Source: Symbiodinium natans | Taxonomy: Eukaryota; Sar; Dinophyceae; Suessiales; Symbiodiniaceae | Direction of reading: 5' to 3' | DNA length: 64,000 nt | Assembly: GCA_905221605.1 (NCBI GenBank) | Contig: CAJNDS010002311.1 | Span: 151,001-215,000, forward strand | Shown: positions 52,735 through 63,100 of the stretch, piece after piece | Position numbering within the stretch: the first letter of the stretch is position 1 | Layout: each line of letters begins with the position of its first letter | Made by a program: the position numbers and the translations under genes | The notes under the pieces: generated by a model | Databases searched by the model: none | What the model was told of the DNA's origin: nothing | Seen by the model: the letters and a program-made list of their open reading frames with translations, nothing else

Positions 52735-52924
52735 AATCCCGGTCCACGGCTGCGTCTTCGGCTGCGTCATTGATGGCTTCCTCTCGTCTTCGCGCCTCCA
52801 CGGCGCGGCCAATAGCACGCGCGGCGCTCTTCGAGGCCCCAGCGTTGGTGGCGAAGTGGGCGGGATCCCCAACAACCGCAGTTGGCACCTTCGTAGACAC
52901 GAGCACAGCAAAGGCGACTCACAC
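52735..52924 (-). CDS. Exon, unknown protein
   Basis: Frame VAFAVLVSTKVPTAVVGDPA, HFATNAGASKSAARAIGRAV, EARRREEAINDAAEDAAVDR; then GATTGG|GTTTAGGG, with the array as donor. Ala-rich helix at the end. Confidence 0.55.
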
Positions 52925-53129
52925 CCTGAAGTCTCAAGCCCAGCGTATTTTCGGACTTTGGGTGCCTAATCGTATGGCCAGCAACAGATTACAGGAGCCC
53001 TAAGCCCTAGCAAGGAAATCCTGAATTGGGTCTGGGTCTGGATCATCAAGCGCCCAAACCCGAGGCCCATGGTCACGGTCGACTTGTCTAGGCCCTTCCT
53101 TGAACTCCCAAATGCAGCTTGTTTCGTTT

Positions 53130-53196
53130 AGAGGGGGGGGGGGGGAGGGGGGGGGGGGAGGAGGGGGGGGGAGGGGGGGAGGGGGGGGGGGGGGGG
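53130..53196. repeat. G-rich tract
   Basis: GGGGGGGAGG for ~65 bp; open frames are Gly/Pro only. Confidence 0.85.
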
Positions 53197-53229
53197 TTAA
53201 ACGTACCCTAAACCCTAACCGAACCCCAA

Positions 53230-53369
53230 AGCAGGAACTACTTTTTGATGTCATAGCAGGTGCTGAACTGCAGTGCAGGCGACTTCCAGGTGTCTTGCAC
53301 AATGGGCTTCGAACACACCTCGGTTGGACAGCCAAAATCCGTGAGAACTACGATGATAAAATGAAGTAG
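53230..53369 (+). CDS. Possible terminal exon
   Basis: Plus frame ELLFDVIAGAELQCRRLPGV, LHNGLRTHLGWTAKIRENYD, DKMK, TAG. A minus frame (GFWLSNRGVFEAHCARHLEV) is also open. Confidence 0.35.
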
Positions 53370-53980
53370 GTGACGAAATGCGATGAACGACTACGATGAA
53401 AGCACCTAGTAACGAAGATTGTAGATAAAACCCCCAGAACCAACCCCCATAAAACACATGAGGGGAACGAATGATGTAGAATGAATGAGATGATGATGGT
53501 GAAAAAGGACGCGTGATGAAGAATGAAGATGGTGCAATGTTGACCCCAGCCTGCAGGGGCAGAAGCCCTACAATTAATCTTTCTACTTTTCGTTTTTCCT
53601 GTGTGTGTTTTTTTTTTTTTTTTTTTTTTTTTTGGGGGGGTGGGGGGGGGAGGGGTGGGGGCGTGGCTGGGGGAAAAACTCCCCACAGAACATATCCGCA
53701 ATGCACCCCCCGGGGGGGGGGGGGTGGGGTGGGGTGGGGGGGGGGGGGGGGGGGGGAAGGTTCGGTCGGTCTATCTGTTTACATACTCACACATACTCAC
53801 ACATATGTACTCATGCATACTCATATATACTCGTTCATACGCATACATACTCATACATACTCACACATACAGTACATTACATTGCATTACATTGCATTAC
53901 ATTACATTGCATTGCATTACATTGCATACATTGCATTACATTACATCACATTACATTGTATTGCATTACATTACATACGT
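53370..53980. repeat. Cluster of simple repeats
   Basis: GATGA-rich DNA (53350-53530), a T-run then G-run (53608-53755), CATACTCA repeats (53780-53868) and ACATTGCATT repeats (53869-53975). No gene seen. Confidence 0.8.
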
Positions 53981-54249
53981 GTCTGTATTCTAGAACAAAA
54001 GCTTGAACTTGTCTTGAAGCACACCAAGAAGCAGGCACACGAAACACATTCTTGAATGAGACCCTCTTGCAAAACCCAAGAGGGAACTGCAATATCTACA
54101 CAAAACACATCTAAGGACCTGCCCAGACACACCAAAGGCGCGAATGTATGGGCACGTTGGCGTTCGCGACCATGAGCATCTTCTTTGGTCGGCACAGCAA
54201 CCTGCACGTGTCGTGAAACTCTCCACGAAACTACTTAAGATAAAGTTCC

Positions 54250-54428
54250 CTGTTAGGTCCCTATATAGTACGGCACCCCCCGCAAAGGGACTGTTCCCAA
54301 TGGACGGCTACTCTGAGCAGCCCAGCGACACCCTGAAGAAGGGAGAGGAAAACGGATTCGCGATGAGGCGACTCAAGAACTCCAACAGGTTCTGTGGATT
54401 CGCCAAGGCACCTTCGCAAGAGCAGTAA
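54250..54428 (+). CDS. Possible terminal exon
   Basis: Plus frame PMDGYSEQPSDTLKKGEENG, FAMRRLKNSNRFCGFAKAPS, QEQ, TAA. Open further upstream to 54144. Confidence 0.35.
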
Positions 54429-54659
54429 CAATGGGAGGCCGGGGTTACGTTTCTAAGGGAGCCCAGATCCTAAGAAGGGCCTAACCCTAAACCCCTAAAC
54501 CCCTAAACCCTAAACCCTAAACCCTAAACCCTACAACCCTAAACCCTAAATCCTAAATCCCTGAATCCTAAACCCTAAACCCTAAATCCCCAAAATCCCC
54601 AAACCCTAAACCCTAAACCCTAAACCCCTAAAACCCTAAATCCCTAAACCCCGAGGTAC

Positions 54660-54761
54660 CCAAAAGCAGCTGCCAAGGGCACAGATGTAGGCGCCACCGC
54701 ATTCCTTCGGCCAGCTGTTCAGAACCGTTCCTGTCAACTCGAAGATGCCCTCTGCCCAGGC
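54660..54761 (-). CDS. Exon island with canonical donor
   Basis: CCTATAAG|G acceptor, frame AWAEGIFELTGTVLNSWPKE then CGGAYICALGSCFW, donor GTACCT; 102 nt, phase 0. Confidence 0.6.
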
Positions 54762-55413
54762 CTTATAGGGTTTAGGGTTTAGGGTTAAGGGTTTAGGGTT
54801 TAGGGTTTAGGGTTTGGGGTTTGGGGCTTGGGGTTTGGGGTTTGGGGCTTGGGGCTTAGGGTTTAGGGGTGGGGGACTAGTTTGAGGGTTACATGGGGGT
54901 AGCCGTTGTACTCTTCGAAAGACAAGTGTACGGGAGAATGCGACAATATGGGTGCCCTGTTTGGGGCCATGAACCCTATATACCCTAAACCGCATTATTT
55001 GCTTAAGGGAACCGAGAACCCGAAAAAGGGCAAAAGTGTACCACTCGGCCGCTGAGAGGCATGTGAGATGAATAAGTCGCAAAGGAGACCAAGGGGGTTC
55101 TGGTTCAGGGCATAGCTCAAGCGCGAGATTCCATGGAAGGGGTCCTTGTGACAAGGTTCGGGGTTAGGGCCTCAGGTTAAGGGTTCACCCAGAGGCCCCC
55201 TATGTAGCACCTCTGTAGGGTATCTCAAAACTCTTCTCTAACCCCGAAAGGAACTACATTCGGAGCCAACCCTAAACCCTAAACCCTAAATCCTAAACCC
55301 TAAACCCTAAACGCTAAACGCTAAACCCTAAACCCTAAACCCTATAGACCCTAGACCCTAGACCCTAGACCCTGGGCCCTAAATTCTTTAGGAAGGTCCT
55401 TGTGCTCCGTCAC

Positions 55414-55490
55414 CGGCCGTATAAGCCCCGCGCAGACTTGATGTATGGTCGGGCCAATGGCCGGGTTGTGAAACTTCTTGTCGCCTCGTT
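55414..55490 (-). CDS. Exon island
   Basis: AACCTGAG acceptor, frame NEATRSFTTRPLARPYIKSA then RGLYG, donor GTGACG. Plus is open too (KVLVLRHRPYKPRADLMYGR). Confidence 0.4.
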
Positions 55491-55559
55491 CTCAGGTTTG
55501 GGTTTCGGGGATCCTTGAAGGTTTCGGGTTTAGGTCTTAGGGTATAGGGTTTAGGGTTT

Positions 55560-56270
55560 GGGGTTTAGGGTTTAAGTTTAGGTTTTAGGGTTTAGGGTTG
55601 GGGGTTGAGGGTTACAAATAGGGCACGCTGCACTTATCACCGCATGTAAGGCTCAGACCCCAATGCAGGTACCTCTACGCCTGAACAGAACCTTCCCATG
55701 AAACCTCGAAACCGTGAACCCTAAACCCCAAAGTAGCATGCCGGGTCCCTACAGCGTCTCTATCACCTGTCCCAAACCCTACCCAGAACCATACACCACC
55801 CCAAACCTCAAACCTTAAACCCTAAACCCTGAAAACCCTGAACTCCCCTGAGCCCCACACCCAACACCCGAAACCCAACACCTTGAGCCCTAAACCCCTA
55901 AACCCCTAGACCCTATAGAGCCCGGGCCTGCACCCTCGAACACGCAAACCCGGTTCAACCCGAAAGAGTCGAACCATGACAACCCCCTACCTCCTTCAAC
56001 GCTAACAGCTAAGTCATAGCGATGAGGGCCTTCTAAACTCTAAGACCCTAACCGTAAAACCCCGAAGGCCTAAAAGTGCAAAAGTCTCAAAAGCCCTCGA
56101 ACCCTCAACCCTAGTCTCAGCCATAAGAAACTTCCTTAAACCCAAGAGCCCTTAACCCTAAACCCTCAAACCCTCAAACCCTCAAACCCTCAAACCCTCA
56201 AACCCTCAAACCCTCAAACCCTCAAACCCTCAAACCCTCAAACCGCAAAAACTCGAACCCGAAAGCCGAG
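55560..56270. other. Degenerate telomeric DNA, no gene seen
   Basis: Many diverged CCCTAAA units, then the homogeneous CCCTCAAA array at 56155-56243. Confidence 0.5.
56155..56243. repeat. Variant array (CCCTCAAA)n
   Basis: About ten perfect units of CCCTCAAA. Confidence 0.95.
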
Positions 56271-56274
56271 CGGC

Positions 56275-56362
56275 TGTAGTGAGGAATTCCGCGCTTTTTG
56301 CACTCCGCCAGGTTTGGGTTCACGAGCCGCTTCTCCAGCAGCCTCTGCCGCACCAGCTCCTC
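56275..56362 (-). CDS. Exon island beside an A80 run
   Basis: Frame ELVRQRLLEKRLVNPNLAEC then KKRGIPHYSRS. On the coding strand an A-run of about 75 lies directly before CTGAG|AG. Confidence 0.5.
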
Positions 56363-56364
56363 TC

Positions 56365-56366
<2 letters not shown>

Positions 56367-56440
<74 letters not shown>
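56367..56440. repeat. Poly(T) run of about 74
   Basis: Uninterrupted T on the plus strand between an exon island and a TTTAGGG array. Length may be an assembly estimate. Confidence 0.9.
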
Positions 56441-56442
<2 letters not shown>

Positions 56443-56857
56443 CTGGGGTTTAGGGTTTAGGGTTTAGGGTTTAGGGTTTAGGGTTTAGGGTTCGGGATCT
56501 GGGGTTTCAGGTTTTGGTCGGGGTTCCACTCCAACTCTTGCTTCCGTATTGAAGGATTCAAGTCAAGCGAGTAGAAGGCTGAGCTCCAAGCCCCCACCCC
56601 CCCAACACCCTCAGACATCAAACCACTACAAATCCCGCATTCTTGGGCCCTGAAGAAACCTACCCTCCCTCTAGCCCTAAACCCTAAACCCTAAAAAACC
56701 CTAAACCCTATGCCCCCAAGCCCCCGAACCCTCAACTTGCCCTAAACCCTAAACCCTAAACCCTAAACCCTAAACCCTAAACCCTAAACCCTAAACCCTA
56801 AACCCTAAACCCTAAACCCTCAACCCTAACCCCCCCCCCCCCCCAGACCCTGTAAAC

Positions 56858-56914
56858 CCGCCGATGGGCCGAGGCTCTTCGACCTCATGCAGCTGGTCTT
56901 TGCTGACTCCCCAC
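56858..56914 (-). CDS. Exon island
   Basis: CCCTACAG|G acceptor, frame WGVSKDQLHEVEEPRPIGG, donor GTTTAC. Confidence 0.5.
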
Positions 56915-57446
56915 CTGTAGGGTTTAGGGTTTAGGGTTTAGGGTTTAGGGTTTAGGGTTTAGGGTTTAGGGTTTAGGGTTTAGGGTTTAGGGTTTAGGGT
57001 TTAGGGTTCGGGTTTACGGCTTTAGGTTGGAGATTCGGGTTTAGGCTGTAAGGGCTTTAGGGTTTCGGGCTTTTCGGGGTTTTGGGGGCTCTTGGAGGGC
57101 GGCTTAGGGGTGTAGCGGGTTGCGGTTGAGGATCTTGGGTGGGGCTTGGGTCTTCAGGGCATCGGGCTCATGGACCAGGGCATATGAGGTTTCGGTTCGT
57201 TTTCCCTTTTTTTTGCTAGTACCCCCCAAGGCCACGCAAAATACAAACCTGACCAATGGCAGTCATACAGATTGCTTCATATAAACCCTATATGTAGCAA
57301 AAACATGCTTAAAACATATAAATAAATAAATAAATAAATAAACAAATAAACAAATAAACAAATATATATATATATATTTTTTTTTATAGCTAGATATATA
57401 GATATGTATGTATGTATATATATATATATGGAAGTCCTAGATAAGG

Positions 57447-57565
57447 TCACGAGACCCGTGGGCACCTCTCGGCTGGCAGCTCCTCATGCACGAGCTCTGC
57501 CCCAGATCCCGAGCTCTGCTCGGCAGCCTGCGCCCTCTCGAAGATCGCGCGGGCCTCCTGCCCTA
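57447..57565 (-). CDS. Terminal exon of an unknown gene
   Basis: Frame GQEARAIFERAQAAEQSSGS, GAELVHEELPAERCPRVS, TGA. A TA/GATA microsatellite follows the stop. Confidence 0.5.
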
Positions 57566-58304
57566 GACTTTATAACCCCTGAGCCTTATGAACCCTAAGC
57601 CCTAAACCCTAAACCCTACACCCTAAACCCTAAACCCTAAACCCTAGCCCGAGAAGCCCTAGAAGCTCCATAAGCCCTTTAAGCCCTACAAGCCCTAAAC
57701 CCTAAGACCTAAACCAGAAACCCTAAACCCCAAAGCGAACCCTTACACCCTAAAATGCCCGATTTCAAGCCAGAAGCTCTAAAACCGAATCTTGATGATC
57801 ACCTTTCGCCCCATGCAAATATTCAGAAGAACCCGAAGGGTTTAGGGTTTAGGGTTTAGGGTTTAGGGTTTAGGATGAGAATGCTGATTTCTCGTGCAAA
57901 AAAAGTCACAGCAAGAAGTACGCACCGGTCTCCCTCTTCTTTTTTCTAATAGTGATGACAGCTCTACTCGTACTGCATTCTCAGAAGGCACCTTGGGGCC
58001 GATGTCTCTGTGGCTCAATGAGGAGAGATGAGCGACAGAAACTCGATTCTGATGACAAGGAACAAGTGACCCTAAACCCGAAACCCGAAACCCTCAACCC
58101 TCAACCCTCAACCCTAAAATCTAAAACCTAAACCCTAAACCCTCCGCCCCTCTTCCTCTCGGCCCCTTACCGAAGTTCTAAAGCTTCCCAAAAGCCGCCG
58201 CTTTAGCCCTCCATCAAGCTCTCCCCCAACTTCTAACATTTTAGTTAAACTCGATTTTCTATGATTTAGGTTCAATACATATCTGTACACAAAGAAAGAA
58301 CTTC

Positions 58305-58462
58305 TTGAGCACCCCGGAAGGGTCCTCGCTGCCCATCATCTCTGGCCGCTCTTTCGGCGGAACCCGCGCTTGCGCGCAGGCCGGCGCCGCATGGACGGGC
58401 ACGCGCCCGCGGAAGCACAAACCCATCGGCATACGGGAGGAACCAGGTAAGGCACATACAGG
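58305..58462 (-). CDS. Exon island
   Basis: Frame SSRMPMGLCFRGRVPVHAAP, ACAQARVPPKERPEMMGSED, PSGVLKKFFL. A second frame is open; splice sites unsure. Confidence 0.4.
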
Positions 58463-58497
58463 CACATACACACCTAAGCCCGTGAAGCCGTAAACTC

Positions 58498-58668
58498 CAC
58501 TACCCTAAACCCTAAACACTAAACCCTAAACACTAAACCTTAAACTACTCTAAGCCACTTAAGAGTAGTTTAGGGTTTAGTGTGAACTCCACTACCCTAA
58601 ACCCTAAACCCTAAACACTAAACCCTAAACCCCAATATACCCTAAACTACTCTAAGCCACTTAAGAGT
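58498..58668. repeat. Tandem duplication of telomere-derived unit
   Basis: AACTCCACTACCCTAAACCC ... ACTACTCTAAGCCACTTAAGAG occurs twice (58493 and 58584), with the inverse CTCTTAAG...GAGTAGTTTAGGG between. Confidence 0.65.
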
Positions 58669-58795
58669 CCCCAGTCCGAACTGCCGGGGGCAGATTTCAG
58701 TAGCGGGTTCAGGGTTCAGGGTTCAGGGTTTAGGGTTTAGGGTTTAGGGTTTAGGCTTTCGGGTTTAGGGTTTAGGGTTTAGGGTTAGGCTGCGC

Positions 58796-58848
58796 CGCAA
58801 GAGACTTATGTCGGCAAGCTGAGCCGCCAGCGGCCAGGCAGTGTTTTG
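58796..58848 (-). CDS. Short exon island
   Basis: Frame AWPLAAQLADISLLRRS. Confidence 0.4.
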
Positions 58849-59285
58849 GGGGTTCTTTAGGGTTTTTGCGGGGGGTTGAGGAAACCCTAAACCCTAAACC
58901 CTAAACCCTGAACCCTAAACCCTAAACCCTAAACCCTAAACCCTAAACCCGAGGGTCTAAAACCCTAGGGTTTTTGGGTCCTCGGGCACAGAGTGTTAGG
59001 TGGTGACGAGGGTTCTGGGGCTTGCCTGTGTCCCACTTAGCTACCTTTTTTCTGGTGGTTTTAGGCTTAGGGTTTGGGCTTTTGGTTTAGGGTTTACGGT
59101 TTAGGGCTTAGGATTTGACGTTTAGGGTTTAGTAAGGGCTGAGGGTTTAGGGCTATCCGCCCTATAGTTCGAGGGCTACAGAGTAGCTTGGAGTTGCGCA
59201 GGTAAGGCTGATGGCTTTCGGGGGATCTGCACCCCAAACCCTAAACCCTAAACCCTAAACCCTAAACCCTAAACCCTGAGCCATA

Positions 59286-59378
59286 AATCACAGCCTGGCA
59301 GAATCTGGAAGTCGTAGGTCACCGCCGGAACGCCCTTCTCCTGCATGCGCCGGGTTCTTCGCACCAGAATCGTGGGGA
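59286..59378 (-). CDS. Exon island
   Basis: Frame TILVRRTRRMQEKGVPAVTY then DFQILPG, well formed; CCCTAAA array to the left. Confidence 0.5.
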
Positions 59379-59958
59379 TTGGGGATTGAGGTTTAGGGCT
59401 TAGGGATTCAGGATTTAGGGTGTTTAGGGATTGGGGAATTAGGACTTAGGGTGTATTTAGAGTGTTTAGGGATTTGGGGTTTAGGAGTTAGGGTGTTTAG
59501 GGATTGGGGAATTAGGGTTTAGAGTGTTTAGGGATTGGGGGATTAGGGTTTAGGGTTTGGGGAATTAAGGTCGGGGGGTTCAGGACCAATCACTAAGCAA
59601 CATTGTTCCTTTGTTAAGGAAGTCTACGAGACCCAAGAGTGACGTAGGAAACAGAGAAGCAAAAAGAAACGTACCCTAAACCTTAAGCCCTAAACCCTAA
59701 ACCCTATGTCTCAAATCCCTAAACCCGAAACCCCTTAAACCCTAAAGTCGAAAACCTGTCAGGAACCTTGACATGTCTGACGTTGAGTGATTGCGTGTCA
59801 CCATTCTTGTTTTGGGGTCGGGTCTTGGGTGCCAAGACATACTCAATCAGGTTTAGGTTTAGGGTTTAGGGTTTAGGGTGTAGGGTGTAGGGTGCAGGGT
59901 GTAGGGTGTAGGTGTAGGGGGACCTCCTACCTTTGAGCGCGAGGAGCCCCCGAAACAT

Positions 59959-60008
59959 TTACTCGGTGGGCCGCTCTTCACGCTCGGCTCGAAACATCCG
60001 TGTCGCTA
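59959..60008 (-). CDS. Terminal exon island
   Basis: AACTCAG acceptor, frame VATRMFRAEREERPTE, TAA. Lies 130 bp downstream of the PDZ gene stop, same strand. Confidence 0.45.
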
Positions 60009-60139
60009 CTGAGTTCCCTAACCCTAATGAAACCCTAAACCCTAAACCTTAAAGCCTAAACCCTCAACCCTAAACCCTAAACACTAAACCCTAAACCCCA
60101 TCGATTTTGCAGCGGTGCAGTCGACTCGGGAGGGGGCTC

Positions 60140-63100
60140 TCAGGGCTGTGTCTTTGAGTAGCCCAGCTGGGAATCCAAGAAAGCCAGGATGGCAGCGCTG
60201 ACAAGGACGATACGAACGATCACTGTCTGCAGAAGTGACCTTACTTAGGGTTTAGGGTTTAGGGTTCAGGGTTCAGGGTTCTAGGGTTTAGGGCTACCCA
60301 AGAGTAACCTAGGAATGAACAGGATACTACCGCCTTTTTTGTTAAAAAGGGGTACCTATACCCCCACCCCACCCCCCCAACAAAGGGAACAAGTCCTACG
60401 CTGGGTCCGAGCGACTGCGTGAGAACCAGGCCGGGGAAGAGCTTGATGCCCCACCCCTGCTCGGTTGCTGAGTTCGTCAGCCCCCCAAGAGAGGGTACAC
60501 TTTCTAGGGTTTAGGGTTTAGGGTTTAGGGTTTAGGGTTCAGGGTTTTCTGTAGGGGATTGCGACAATCCCAAAGAAGTGTAAAGCGTACTCACTCAGCT
60601 GCCTAGCCTGTCTGCGGTTTAATCTGTCGAGTGCGGTCTCCATGGCTTGCAACCTTAGTTAGCACAGTAACCATACTACAATGAGGGGACCCTTTTTAGG
60701 GTTTAGGGTTTAGGGTACCCAGAACAGTACCAGTAACCCTTTTATAAGGCGGGTGCCCTTTTTGGGTTGGTTACTTGGGATGTTCCCCCTTATACTAGCA
60801 GTCCTTAATCGGGATTAGAGCACCCCCTAATCTACTCCCCATTAATTAACGACTGTTCGTATAAGGGGGAGCATCTCATTTTACAAGGCAACCCAGAACC
60901 AAAAAAAGGTAAAAGGGTACCAGCGGGCTACCAAGTAGCTGCCCGTGCAGGCTGGGATCCCGCAGCCGTTCTCGGTTGAGAGCACCCTCGAAGTCGTGAA
61001 TGGCTGACGACAGATGCTGCAAACCTTGGTGGCCCAGCAACCAAAAAAACAACATAGGAATAGAATAATAATAATAGTAATAATAATAACATAGGAATAA
61101 AATCATCATAATAACCATGATAATAATTATGATAATAATAATAATAAATCGTAATAATAGCAAGGGTACCTTTGTTTGGGTTGGTTACCTTGCTAAGGGT
61201 AACCTTGAAACAAAAAAAACAGGGGGGGGACAAGGCTACGACTGGGCTGCCCAAGAGACAGAAGGCAGCCGGTAAGAGGCTGGCAGTGGCAAGGACTGCG
61301 TGGTAAAAGATGAAGACCCAATTTCCGGGCAAGAGGCGGAGAGAGGCGTTGGTGTAGAGAGCCCGAACCTTGAGTCAAGAGTAACCTAGGAATACAAAAA
61401 GGGCGGCCTTTTTTGGTTTAAAGGGGAGTCTAAGGGAACCTAAACCCCTAAAAACAGAGGAATGAGGGCCCACTCTTGGTCCCAAACCCAAAACCCCCTT
61501 TTTACCCTATACCCTAAACCCTAAACCCTAAACCCTAAACCCTAAAAAAGGGGGGTAAGGGCCCACTCTGGGTCCAAGGAACCTTGCTGTAGCTCTGAAT
61601 GGCCGTTGGCAGAGCTGTAGAGGCCAAAAGGGCTAAGGGCCATCCCAGTGAGGAGAGCGCAACTTCAGCGTCCCGCAGAACCTTACTTCTGCAATGATAG
61701 GGTTTAGGGTTTAGGGTTTAGGGTTTAGGGTTTAGGGTTTAGGGTTTAGGGTTTAGGGTTTAGGGTTTAGGGTTTAGGGTTTAGGGTTTAGGGGAAGATG
61801 TTACACTTCTACTCTTCCTCCTAAATAAGGAGACCCAAAAAAAGTTGTAGAAAGTTTAACTAACTGAAAGAGTATAAGGAGCCTTACCACAAGGCTTGTG
61901 CACTTCCTCTGCGAGGTCCGAGGCTTGGCAAGGCATGCGCTCCTGAACCCTAAACCCTAAACCCTAAACCCTAAACCCTAAACCCTAAACCCTAAACCCT
62001 AAACCCATGCGCTCCTGAACTTCGAGCATGCGCTGCCGGGATGCTGCAGAAGTATAGGACGCCATCGAGCACCTATACGCCCCTAAACCCTAAACCCTAA
62101 ACCCTAAACCCTAAACCCTAAACCCTAAACCCTAAACAACATTTTTAATATCCTCTTGGGCTTTTTATAAGCAAAAAACTTTAAAAAACCCCAAGGGCGG
62201 TATAGGCACAGTGCCAAAAGCATGAATGTCTCTGGAACACGACCAAGAATGAGCACCGAATCCGAGAAGTCCCCAAGCCCCCATGCTTCCGGACGTCGTG
62301 GCAAATACTTCCAGATGACAATGACAGCATCAATGCAGGAACACAAAGCACCAGTAACAAACAGAGTCCAGGCAGCCAAATCCATCTTCTGCTGGGCACT
62401 TGAGACAGTGCCCAACCTAGGATGTCCAGGTAACTATAACCTAACAACAAAAAAGGCTGCCTTGTTGGTTGTGGGACCTAACCCCCCCCCCCCCCCCCCC
62501 AAAAAAAAAAAAAAAAAGGAATAAGGGTACTACTCGTCCGAGTCACAGTTGTAAGCTGAAAGATGGGTTATTCATGTTCGAGAGCGTGCCCGTAACAAGG
62601 CAAAGGGAACGCACCACTTCTGACAGCGCAAGCATCGACGTGAGAAAGTCCATATGCCCAATATCCTGCCACGCTGAGAACGTGCGAGCGCATGCAAATG
62701 CCAGCACGGCCGCAACGAAAGGCCAGCTGCATGATCTGCGAGCACTGTCCAGCTGCCAAGCAAGACCCTTGTCGTATCGGGAATAGAGACACCAAGGCGA
62801 TGCCAAGATGAGAATGCAACCTTGGTAGCGCACAAACCATATTATAGCAAGGGCACCCATTTTGGGGTTGGTTACTTTATAAAGGAACCTTGAACCAACA
62901 AAACGGTTTACCCTAAACCCCAAACAGTAAACCCCAAACCCTAAACCCTAAACCCTAAACCCTACACCTTGAACCAAACAAAACGAAAAAGGGTACCACC
63001 AGGCCACCATGCAACCCAAAGCACATGCGGGCAGGGCGAGACTGCACCGAATGCGCTCGAGCAGCTTTGCCATCTCCGGGGCTTCACCTTAAGGTAGCCC

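Noticed and set aside
53513-54055. Frames with HTHTYS and LHYITLHC repeats
   Set aside because: Translations of CATACTCA and ACATTGCATT simple repeats.
57300-57430. Possible AT-rich origin or promoter
   Set aside because: ATAA and TA microsatellites downstream of a stop codon; nothing specific supports a function.
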